Origin: Clostridiales bacterium
GTDB lineage: Bacteria; Bacillota; Clostridia; Oscillospirales; Oscillospiraceae
Reading direction: 5' to 3'
Assembly (NCBI GenBank): GCA_012516225.1
Contig: JAAYWX010000138.1
Coordinates: 1 to 7,822 of the forward strand
DNA length: 7,822 nt
Shown: positions 1 through 5,785 of the stretch, one piece after another
Layout of the letters: the number at the start of each line of letters is the position of its first letter
How positions within the stretch are numbered: position 1 is the stretch's first letter
Made by a program: the position numbers and the translations under genes
The notes under the pieces: generated by a model
Told to the model about the DNA's origin: nothing
The model's database searches: none
Seen by the model: only the letters and a program-made list of their open reading frames with translations

Positions 1-1402
1 CATGATCTCGGGGATATATTACCCTGACAGCGGTCAAATTTTTGTCGGCGGCAAGGAAGTTGCCATAACCTCGCCAAAAGACGCTTTTGATTTGGGCATA
101 GGCATGATCCATCAGCATTTCAAACTTATAGATATATTTACCGCCGCCGAAAACATCATACTTGGGCTGCCCGGCAAGGGGCGCCTTAATCGCCGCAAAC
201 TCTCCGCCGAAATATCTGAAATATCTAAAAAGTATGGCTTTGAGCTTGACCCGGATAAAAAGATATATGATATGTCGGTTTCCGAAAAACAAACCGTCGA
301 AATAGTTAAAGCCCTTTACCGCGGAGCGGACATCCTTATACTTGACGAGCCTACTGCAGTTTTAACGCCTCAGGAAACAGACAAGCTCTTTAACGTCCTT
401 CGCAATATGAAAAAAGACGGAAAGTCTATAGTAATAATCACCCACAAGTTAAATGAGGTTATGGAGATTTCAGACAGGGTCGCCGTTCTCCGCAAAGGCG
501 AATATATCGCAACGGTCAGCACATCGGAAACAACACCTCAAGCCTTGACCGATATGATGGTTGGCCACGCCGTGAGCCTTGACATTGAGCGTCCTCCCGT
601 AAAAAATGCTCAGACAAGGCTTTCCGTCGACAGTTTGACCTGTGTCAGCGCAGACGGAGTAACCGTGCTGGACGATGTATCCTTCACCGCAAAAAGCGGG
701 GAAATATTGGGTATAGCCGGTGTTGCTGGAAGCGGCCAGCGAGAGCTCTGCGAAGCCGTTGCGGGACTCTATCCCATAAAAAGCGGCAGCATAGCATACT
801 TTCCGCCGGACGGAGGAAATCCGAGGGAACTTGTCGGCCGCGATCCCCTAAGTATCAGGCAGATGGGAGTTTCTCTTGCTTTTGTGCCGGAAGACAGGCT
901 TGGAATGGGGCTTGTTGCGGGAATGGGTATGGTAGGAAACATGATGCTCCGCTCATACGGCAGCAGCAGAGGCTTTTTTACAGACCCCAAACCGAGTCAG
1001 AAACTTGCGGAAGATGTCGTAGAACGTCTTGATATTGCAACACCTTCCGTTTCCACTCCCGTAAGAAAGCTTTCAGGCGGAAACGTGCAGAAAGTCCTTC
1101 TCGGCAGAGAGATAGCCTCTGAACCGACTGTCATAATGGCCGCTTATCCGGTGCGAGGATTAGATATAAATTCTTCCTATACCATATACAATCTGCTTAA
1201 CGAACAGAAAAAGAGAAATGCCGCAGTAATTTATGTCGGGGAAGATTTGGACGTTCTTCTGCAGCTCTGCGACAGAATCCTTGTCCTTTGCGGAGGCAAA
1301 GTAAGCGGAATAGTGGACGCACGGACAGCGTCAAAGGAACAGATAGGTCTTTTGATGACGCATACCGTCGGAGAAAGGAGGCGCGCCGATGGAGGGAACT
1401 AA
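1..1402 (+). CDS. Nucleoside-type ABC importer, duplicated ATPase subunit (NupO/YufO-like), 5' partial
   Basis: This is the ATP-hydrolysing subunit of an importer in the BMP/simple-sugar class; relatives take up nucleosides or sugars. The frame is open at the window edge (first whole codon at base 2), so the true start and the first Walker A are upstream. Numbering from the first visible Met, domain 1 shows the Q-loop (Q38), a family-type signature MSVSEKQ (91-97), Walker B ILILDEP (111-117) and the H-loop His148. Domain 2 (about 207-455) shows a degenerate Walker A GVAGSGQRE (240-248, Gln in place of Lys), the VPEDR motif (295-299), signature LSGGN (357-361) and a Walker B-like AAYPVRGLD (380-388) without Asp-Glu. 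One competent and one degenerate ATP site is usual in this family. It overlaps the next permease gene by 14 nt. The family is firm; the substrate (nucleoside favoured over sugar) is inferred from the permeases. Confidence 0.93.
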   Translation, partial: MISGIYYPDSGQIFVGGKEVAITSPKDAFDLGIGMIHQHFKLIDIFTAAENIILGLPGKGRLNRRKLSAEISEISKKYGFELDPDKKIYDMSVSEKQTVEIVKALYRGADILILDEPTAVLTPQETDKLFNVLRNMKKDGKSIVIITHKLNEVMEISDRVAVLRKGEYIATVSTSETTPQALTDMMVGHAVSLDIERPPVKNAQTRLSVDSLTCVSADGVTVLDDVSFTAKSGEILGIAGVAGSGQRELCEAVAGLYPIKSGSIAYFPPDGGNPRELVGRDPLSIRQMGVSLAFVPEDRLGMGLVAGMGMVGNMMLRSYGSSRGFFTDPKPSQKLAEDVVERLDIATPSVSTPVRKLSGGNVQKVLLGREIASEPTVIMAAYPVRGLDINSSYTIYNLLNEQKKRNAAVIYVGEDLDVLLQLCDRILVLCGGKVSGIVDARTASKEQIGLLMTHTVGERRRADGGN

Positions 1403-2498
1403 AAGAGAACCTTTCGTCCGCATTGCAAAACGTGATGATATTTCTAAAGGAAAAGCCTTTCTTATAAGAGTCGCCGCAGTCTTAGCCGCGCTTTTGGTCG
1501 GGGCGGTAATTATACTAATTCTCAACCACAACCCCGTTGAAGTCTATACGGACATGGTTCTCGGCTCACTTAAGTCAAAAACTTCGCGGGTTGAGACCAT
1601 TAAAATAATGATACCGCTTCTGGGCTGTGCTGTGGCAATAACTCCTGCTTTTAAAATGAAATTTTGGAACATTGGAGCCGAAGGGCAGCTTCTTGCCGGT
1701 GCAATAGCCGCAACATACTTTGCGCTGTTTCACCATGCCACCATGTCCCGTCCCGTTCTTCTGTCGGGCATGTTTATCGCAGGTACGCTTGCCGGCGGGC
1801 TTGCGGGGCTGATTCCCGCACTGTTTAAAGCAAAGTGGGGTACAAATGAAACGCTTTTTACCCTGATGCTCAATTATATAATACTTGGAATAGAGCGTTA
1901 TCTGCAAAACGGTCCATGGAAAGACCCCAAGGGCACTGGATTTCCTATAATAGCCATGTTTGACAGGAGCGCAAGGCTGCCGAAAGTTTTCGGAGTCCAT
2001 ATAGGCTGGATCATCGTCCTTCTGCTTGTTGCCGCCATGTTCGTCTATTTGAAGTACAGCAAGCACGGATATGAAATTTCCGTTGTCGGGGAATCGGAAA
2101 GGACCGCCCGCTACGCTGGCATGAACGTGAGTAAAATAATCATTCGCACTATGTTTGTTTCGGGGGCAATTGCCGGAATTATCGGCTACCTTACCGTATG
2201 CGGCGCGGACTATACACTTAACGAGGGAACTGCCGGCGGCGTCGGATTTACGGCTATAGCCGTTGCGTGGCTGGCAAAGCTTAATCCCTTCACCATGATA
2301 GGATTTGCGTTTTTCCTTTCTGTCTTAAGCAAAGGTTCGAACACCATTCAGACAAACTTTAAAATTCCGGCCTCCGCAAGCGGCGTTTTGACTGGAATTA
2401 TCCTTTTTGCAATGCTTGCCTGTGAATTTTTTATCAGTTACCGCGTAATTTTCAGAGGACATAAGGAAAAGGAGGAAGATGGAAATGACGATAATTAA
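1389..2498 (+). CDS. Nucleoside-type ABC importer permease (NupP/YufP-like)
   Basis: This 369-residue integral membrane protein is one half of the transport channel (BPD_transp_2 family). A short basic cytoplasmic N-terminus (1-22) is followed by a first membrane segment (about 24-45) and further hydrophobic segments to about residue 352. Family landmarks are FWNIGAEGQLLAG (92-104), TNETLFTLMLNYI (152-164) and the cytoplasmic coupling loop GESERTARYAGMN (234-246), which should contact the ATPase. The C-terminus is a charged tail rich in Lys, Glu and Asp. The start is set by AAAGGAGG at 1374-1381, 7 nt ahead of the ATG, inside the 3' end of the ATPase gene; the 14-nt overlap suggests translational coupling. 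The presence of two different permeases, with this one slightly longer, matches nupP-nupQ order. Family is secure; substrate is inferred. Confidence 0.93.
   Translation: MEGTKREPFVRIAKRDDISKGKAFLIRVAAVLAALLVGAVIILILNHNPVEVYTDMVLGSLKSKTSRVETIKIMIPLLGCAVAITPAFKMKFWNIGAEGQLLAGAIAATYFALFHHATMSRPVLLSGMFIAGTLAGGLAGLIPALFKAKWGTNETLFTLMLNYIILGIERYLQNGPWKDPKGTGFPIIAMFDRSARLPKVFGVHIGWIIVLLLVAAMFVYLKYSKHGYEISVVGESERTARYAGMNVSKIIIRTMFVSGAIAGIIGYLTVCGADYTLNEGTAGGVGFTAIAVAWLAKLNPFTMIGFAFFLSVLSKGSNTIQTNFKIPASASGVLTGIILFAMLACEFFISYRVIFRGHKEKEEDGNDDN
2467..2475 (+). promoter_or_regulatory. Ribosome binding site that favours the second ATG of the second permease
   Basis: The run AAAAGGAGG ends 3 nt before the ATG at 2479 but 9 nt before the in-frame ATG at 2485. 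Three nucleotides is unusually short, so initiation at 2485 is preferred. That choice also gives a 14-nt overlap with the preceding gene, the same as at the previous junction. Confidence 0.6.
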
Positions 2499-3465
2499 TT
2501 TTTTCTGCGCCGCTGTTCTCGCGTCCTGTCCTCTGCTGTTTGGTACTTTAGGTGAAGTGCTGACCGAAAAATCCGGCAATATGAATCTCGGTGTCGAAGG
2601 CATGATGTATATAGGCGCTGCAGCAGGGCTTGGGGGAGCTTATTACTATGAAAAAGCTGTATCCTCTCCAGTTGCTGCTGTTTCCGTTATAATTGCCCTT
2701 GTCTGTGCCTTTGTCTTTGCCTCTCTCGGCGCGCTTATATACAGCGTCATTACTATAACTTTCCGTGCAAATCAAAATGTTACGGGACTTGCGCTTACAA
2801 TTTTCGGCGTGGGGCTTGGAAACTTCGCGGGTGAAGCGATGGGCAACGCGGCCGGCGGCTACGTTTTTGTAAGCAATGTTACGAAAAATGCCTTCAATGC
2901 TCCCCTTTTCCCGTCCCTTTCAAATCTTCCCGTTGTCGGAAAGATGTTGTTTTCCTATAATTTTCTTGTGTACCTCAGTATTCTGTTAACTGTTGCTCTG
3001 GCTTTGTTTATGAACCATACCAGACATGGGCTGAATCTTCGCGCCGTTGGAGAAAATCCTGCCGCGGCTGACGCGGCCGGCATAAACGTCATGCGCAGCA
3101 AATACCTTTCAACCGTTATAGGCGGGGGAATTACCGGTCTTGGCGGGCTTTATATAGTGATGAACTCCGCTAACGGCGTCGGCGGAGTATGGGTACACAA
3201 CTGTGTTTCCGGATATGGCTGGCTCTCTGTAGCGCTTGTCATATTCGCTATGTGGAACCCTTGGCGTTCAATGCTCTGCGCTTTTATATTCGGCGCTTTA
3301 TCGGTTATGAGGCTTTACATTCCTCTCGGGATACCCGACCAAATTTATATTATTTTCCCGTATATAGCAACTGTTATAGTGCTTATAGCCGTGTCCTTAC
3401 GCAAAAAACGTGAAAACCAGCCTCCTTCAAGTCTTGGGCTTGCTTATTTCCGGGAAGAGCGGTAG
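2485..3465 (+). CDS. Nucleoside-type ABC importer permease (NupQ/YufQ-like)
   Basis: This is the second, shorter permease (326 residues from the ATG at 2485; 328 if the ATG at 2479 is used). It is strongly hydrophobic throughout with no signal peptide. Family landmarks are GEVLTEKSGNMNLGVEGMM (23-41), the RANQNVTGLAL region (94-104), the coupling loop LRAVGENPAAADAAGIN (185-201) and a late GYGWLSVALVIFAMWNPW stretch (243-260). The N-terminal 'SG-NLG-EGM' pattern is characteristic of the NupQ half of such importers. It would form a heterodimeric channel with the gene immediately upstream, driven by the duplicated ATPase. It is the last gene of the operon; only a weak terminator-like element follows. 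The extreme C-terminus (about 306-326) is polar. Family assignment is firm, substrate inferred. Confidence 0.92.
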   Translation: MTIINFFCAAVLASCPLLFGTLGEVLTEKSGNMNLGVEGMMYIGAAAGLGGAYYYEKAVSSPVAAVSVIIALVCAFVFASLGALIYSVITITFRANQNVTGLALTIFGVGLGNFAGEAMGNAAGGYVFVSNVTKNAFNAPLFPSLSNLPVVGKMLFSYNFLVYLSILLTVALALFMNHTRHGLNLRAVGENPAAADAAGINVMRSKYLSTVIGGGITGLGGLYIVMNSANGVGGVWVHNCVSGYGWLSVALVIFAMWNPWRSMLCAFIFGALSVMRLYIPLGIPDQIYIIFPYIATVIVLIAVSLRKKRENQPPSSLGLAYFREER

Positions 3466-3515
3466 AAATCTGTCCTCCGGTTTCCCTAATTTAATTTTTC
3501 TCTTCCCTACTTTTT
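3452..3515 (+). terminator. Possible weak terminator of the transporter operon
   Basis: GGGAAGAG (3452-3459, overlapping the permease stop region) is perfectly complementary to CTCTTCCC (3500-3507), but with a 40-nt loop; TACTTTTT follows. An alternative pairing joins GGGAA to TTCCC (3482-3486) with an inner CGG/CCG and a T-rich stretch after it. Neither is a textbook terminator, so partial read-through towards 3653 is possible. Confidence 0.25.
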
Positions 3516-3598
3516 AAATGTATTCTTAAAGTACACGCAAAAAATAGCCGTAAAAATAAAAAAACTCTTGTGAATATTTACGTCATACTGTAGACTGT

Positions 3599-3627
3599 TT
3601 TTAGAGAATGAGGGGATTCTCTTAAAA
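3599..3627 (+). other. Hairpin in the leader of the DUF5684-like gene
   Basis: AGAGAAT (3603-3609) pairs with ATTCTCT (3616-3622) around a GAGGGG loop; TTTT and AAAA extend the stem past one bulged T. It lies 13 nt upstream of the GGGAGG ribosome binding site (3641-3646) and is followed by AAATTTTT. A role in mRNA stability or attenuation is possible but not shown. The only upstream promoter candidate I see is poor (TTGTGA at 3568, TAGACT at 3591, 17-nt spacing). Confidence 0.4.
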
Positions 3628-3652
3628 GACAAATTTTTGAGGGAGGAAAAAT

Positions 3653-4315
3653 ATGTATAATTATTATGACTACTACAATTATGATTTCTACCCCGACATC
3701 TATCACTTGTCGGTCGGGTACACAATATTCTGGCTTATTATAGCCGGTCTTTCCATTGCGTCCCTGTGGATTCTTTTTGAAAAGGCTGGAGAACCGGGTT
3801 GGGCAGCACTTATACCTTTTTACAATATGTATGTACTTTTTAAAATAACATGGGGAAACGGTGTTTTGTTCCTTCTTTTGCTTATTCCACTTGCAAATCT
3901 TGTAATCATGATTATGACTTGGGTTAAACTTGCTCAAGCCTTCGGAAAGGGCGGAGGATGGGCTTGCGGGCTGATTTTCCTGAACACTGTGTTTCTTTGC
4001 ATAATGGCTTTCAGCAAAGACATTGTTTACATCGGAGTCCCCGGAAAAACATCCTCAAATGGCGCAGGATATGGTCAGCCTGGTTATCAGAATCCTTATT
4101 CACAGGGCTATCAGCAGCAAGGATACCAAAACCCGTACCAGCAGAGCGGACACCAGAACTCAAACCAGCAGAACTACTATCAGCAAAGCTCTCAAAACCC
4201 GCAATATTATTATCAGCAGACGTCTTCCCAGAACGTGCCTAAATATTGCCCGGGCTGCGGCACTTTGCTTGAGCACAATGAAAAATTCTGCCCCAAATGC
4301 GGCAGAGCACAGTAA
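3653..4315 (+). CDS. DUF5684-like membrane protein with Q/N/Y-rich tail and C-terminal zinc ribbon
   Basis: This 220-residue protein has no known function. A Tyr-rich N-terminus (1-18) is followed by hydrophobic segments at about 23-41, 70-90 and 103-120. Between the first two is LFEKAGEPGWAALIPFYN (41-58), the hallmark of DUF5684-type membrane proteins. Residues 139-195 form a low-complexity tract dominated by Gln, Asn, Tyr, Ser and Gly with repeated GYQNPY/GYQQQ units. The C-terminus is a four-Cys zinc ribbon (C199, C202, C213, C216). The ribosome binding site GGGAGG (3641-3646) is 6 nt ahead of the ATG, which supports the start. It is preceded by a 187-bp gap and hairpin, and convergent with another zinc-ribbon membrane gene. 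The tail and ribbon should be cytoplasmic if the ribbon binds zinc, which is inference. Gene call is strong; family name comes from motif recognition. Confidence 0.85.
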   Translation: MYNYYDYYNYDFYPDIYHLSVGYTIFWLIIAGLSIASLWILFEKAGEPGWAALIPFYNMYVLFKITWGNGVLFLLLLIPLANLVIMIMTWVKLAQAFGKGGGWACGLIFLNTVFLCIMAFSKDIVYIGVPGKTSSNGAGYGQPGYQNPYSQGYQQQGYQNPYQQSGHQNSNQQNYYQQSSQNPQYYYQQTSSQNVPKYCPGCGTLLEHNEKFCPKCGRAQ

Positions 4316-4328
4316 CCTGCTTTAAACG

Positions 4329-4362
4329 AAAAACCGCTTCATGTAGCCATGAAGCGGTTTTT
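4329..4362. terminator. Bidirectional intrinsic terminator between convergent genes
   Basis: AAAAACCGCTTCATG (4329-4343) and CATGAAGCGGTTTTT (4348-4362) form a perfect 15-bp stem with the loop TAGC. The A-tract on one side and the T-tract on the other let it end transcription of the + gene stopping at 4315 and of the - gene stopping at 4431. Confidence 0.92.
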
Positions 4363-4430
4363 GCACTTCTTAAGAAAATGCGGTGCGGGTTCTGTCGGAC
4401 TTTCACAGCATTTCTGTTTTACTTTTTGGC

Positions 4431-4850
4431 CTATTTTATTATTCTTATCTGTCCTATTATGGGCAGTTCCTTCATCTCTCCGTTGCAGACATTCACAATT
4501 CCAATAATAAAGCATACAAATGCGAATATCCCGCAGACTATTCCTATAATCCAGCCAAGAAACGGAATTCTTGAAGCAATACCCGCCGCCACTAAAAACA
4601 GCAGCAAAACCAAACCTTGATTTGAGTGGAATCTAACAAACTGTGATTCCGGCTTTGTTAAATAAGGTATGAGAAAAAGTATTCCGAAATAGCATAGAAT
4701 AGAAATCAGCCTGTTATCCTCAATATCGTTGGGGGACGAATAAGTGTTAAATCCTCCGGTATTTCTGCTGCCTTCGACAGCGGCGCCGCACGACGGACAG
4801 TATGCTGATTTATCCGGCATTTCCGCTCCGCAATATCTGCAATAAGCCAT
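4431..4850 (-). CDS. Zinc-ribbon membrane protein, DUF4870/Tic20-like
   Basis: This is a 139-residue protein of unknown function. An N-terminal zinc ribbon (C4, C7, C18, C21, in CRYCG and CPSCG knuckles) is joined by a polar linker (23-45) to a small membrane domain. Hydrophobic segments lie at about 48-63, 79-93 and 98-121. The segment FVRFHSNQGLVLLLF (71-85) matches the 'F-RFH-NQG' motif of the DUF4870/Tic20-like family of small bacterial membrane proteins. The start is supported by AGGAGG (4862-4857 on the - strand), 6 nt before the ATG. It has its own sigma-A promoter and ends at the shared bidirectional terminator. With the convergent gene it makes two ribbon-plus-membrane proteins tail to tail, but the ribbons are at opposite protein ends and the membrane domains differ, so this is not a simple duplication. 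Confidence 0.85.
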   Translation of the reverse strand: MAYCRYCGAEMPDKSAYCPSCGAAVEGSRNTGGFNTYSSPNDIEDNRLISILCYFGILFLIPYLTKPESQFVRFHSNQGLVLLLFLVAAGIASRIPFLGWIIGIVCGIFAFVCFIIGIVNVCNGEMKELPIIGQIRIIK

Positions 4851-4872
4851 TTTTATCCTCCTGAAGCCAAAA

Positions 4873-4888
4873 GCGCATTTTAAAGTGC
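4873..4888. repeat. Imperfect dyad between promoter and ribosome binding site
   Basis: GCGCATTTTAAAGTGC is a near-palindrome (one mismatch, one G-T pair) just downstream of the predicted transcription start and 11 nt upstream of the AGGAGG on the - strand. It could be an operator or a small leader hairpin, but it is short and AT-rich at its centre, so chance is possible. Confidence 0.25.
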
Positions 4889-4903
4889 TGCAACTTTAGT
4901 TTC

Positions 4904-4932
4904 ATTATAGCTTAATTCGGCAGCCCGTTCAA
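4904..4932 (-). promoter_or_regulatory. Sigma-A promoter of the DUF4870-like gene
   Basis: Read on the - strand, TTGAAC (4932-4927) is followed after exactly 17 nt by a perfect TATAAT (4909-4904). Predicted transcription starts near 4897, giving a leader of about 47 nt. The -35 begins about 18 nt past the sleB stop codon, with no terminator between, so sleB transcripts could also read into this gene. Confidence 0.85.
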
Positions 4933-4949
4933 GTTTTTTTGTATATAAA

Positions 4950-5612
4950 CTATGCGCAGAATCTGTGTTTTCCTATCACTACTATAAGCGGCCTTGACCA
5001 TATCCATTTGCTTGTGGCTGTCGCAGGGTTGAAATAGTATATCGCGCCGCCGCATGGATCCACTCCGTTGAGCGCATCGCGTGCAGCACGGTATGCACTT
5101 TCTGAAACAGGCTGGTTGAACTGCCCGTCCGTAATGCAGGTAAAAGCACCGCTTTGGTATATAACTCCGGAGATAGTATTGGGGAAAGACGGATGGTCTA
5201 CCCTGTTGAGCACAACTGCCCCTACGGCAACTTGTCCATTATAAGGCTCTCCTCTTGCTTCTGCAGAAATAAGTCTTGCAAGAAGGGCAAGGTCTCCCGA
5301 ATCGGAATTTTGAGTGCTGCTTTCAGAAAGCCCCATTGTCTTCAGAGTTTGAGGACCCACCTTTCCGTCTACGGTCAGCCCGAACCTCTTTTGATAGGCT
5401 TTTACGGCGGACTCTGTTGCGCTTCCGAAAACTCCGTCAACGGCTCCTTTATAAAATCCCTGATTTTTGAGCACCGTCTGTATTTTGCTGACCATGCTTC
5501 CCGTTGACCCTCTTTTATATGAGGCGGCGTCGGCTCCTCCCACAAACATAATGGCAGCGATGTTCAGTGCGAAAACAACCGCAAGCAAAAGGCACATTCT
5601 CTTTCTATCCAT
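4950..5612 (-). CDS. sleB: Spore cortex-lytic enzyme SleB-type
   Basis: This secreted peptidoglycan hydrolase is predicted to degrade muramic-delta-lactam cortex peptidoglycan during germination; characterised SleB is a lytic transglycosylase. From the ATG at 5612 it has 220 residues. A signal peptide covers 1-30 (MDRKR, hydrophobic core, cleavage near GADAA). A PG_binding_1 domain follows (about 36-94, with VKAYQKRFGLTVDGKVG at 70-86), then a short Ser-rich linker (97-105) and a Hydrolase_2/SleB catalytic domain (107-219). In SAEARGEPYNGQVAVGAVVL (116-135) E118 matches the catalytic Glu; the end IGKHRFCA is family-typical. The ATG at 5612 is chosen over one at 5642 because the ribosome binding site lies between them. 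No ypeB is adjacent, unlike the Bacillus sleB-ypeB operon. A spore-forming host is inferred. A vegetative cell-wall hydrolase of the same fold is the main alternative. Confidence 0.88.
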   Translation of the reverse strand: MDRKRMCLLLAVVFALNIAAIMFVGGADAASYKRGSTGSMVSKIQTVLKNQGFYKGAVDGVFGSATESAVKAYQKRFGLTVDGKVGPQTLKTMGLSESSTQNSDSGDLALLARLISAEARGEPYNGQVAVGAVVLNRVDHPSFPNTISGVIYQSGAFTCITDGQFNQPVSESAYRAARDALNGVDPCGGAIYYFNPATATSKWIWSRPLIVVIGKHRFCA

Positions 5613-5620
5613 ACTGTATA

Positions 5621-5628
5621 CCTCCCTT
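5621..5628 (-). promoter_or_regulatory. Ribosome binding site that decides the sleB start
   Basis: AAGGGAGG on the - strand lies 8 nt before the ATG at 5612. It falls inside the extra ten codons that a start at 5642 would add, and those codons would put a polar stretch in front of a good signal peptide. Start 5612 is therefore preferred. Confidence 0.8.
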
Positions 5629-5653
5629 ATGCAGCTCGGCAAAACTTGTCCGT

Positions 5654-5674
5654 CCCAGATATACCCCAGATATA
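5654..5674. repeat. 11-bp tandem direct repeat upstream of sleB
   Basis: CCCAGATATA occurs at 5654-5663 and again at 5665-5674, offset by 11 bp, about one helical turn. It is flanked by GTCCC (5652-5656) and GGGAC (5682-5686), an inverted pair. It lies 42 bp or more upstream of the sleB start, in or next to the likely promoter. Confidence 0.5.
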
Positions 5675-5699
5675 ATAAGGCGGGACATCTGTTATTTGC
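5671..5699 (-). promoter_or_regulatory. Possible sleB promoter (sigma-G- or sigma-A-like)
   Basis: On the - strand GCAAATAA (5699-5692) precedes TATTATA (5677-5671) by 14 nt. TATTATA resembles both a sigma-A -10 and, with one mismatch, the CATnnTA type used by forespore sigma-G, which drives sleB in Bacillus. The -35 match is weak either way. The element sits between the thrS terminator and sleB, where a promoter is expected. Confidence 0.3.
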
Positions 5700-5704
5700 C
5701 TATG

Positions 5705-5748
5705 AAAAAACTCCTTTGCAGACCTGTATTAGTCTACGAAGGAGTTTT
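5705..5748 (-). terminator. thrS intrinsic terminator
   Basis: AAAACTCCTT (5707-5716) and AAGGAGTTTT (5739-5748) form a 10-bp stem, extended by seven more positions (TGCAGAC with GTCTACG) with one mismatch and one wobble, around an 8-nt loop. On the - strand a run of six T follows, 38 nt past the thrS stop. It separates thrS from sleB. Confidence 0.88.
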
Positions 5749-5785
5749 ATTAATTATGCGGTTTTGACTGATGGAAATAATGGCA

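Noticed and set aside
3568..3596. Promoter TTGTGA-17-TAGACT ahead of the DUF5684-like gene
   Set aside because: Each hexamer matches consensus at only four of six positions with no extended -10, too weak in AT-rich DNA to list as a feature.
4079..4230. CAG-rich, repeat-like stretch considered as a possible DNA repeat array or CRISPR
   Set aside because: The repetition is explained by Gln/Asn/Tyr codons in one reading frame; there are no equal-length repeats with unique spacers.
4023..4325. Alternative + strand frames through the Q/N/Y-rich coding region
   Set aside because: They arise from the low-complexity sequence in other frames; the frame at 3653-4315 alone has a ribosome binding site, membrane segments and the zinc ribbon.
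5613..5642. N-terminal extension of SleB starting at 5642
   Set aside because: The ribosome binding site AAGGGAGG sits inside it and the extra residues would precede a good signal peptide, so the start at 5612 fits better.
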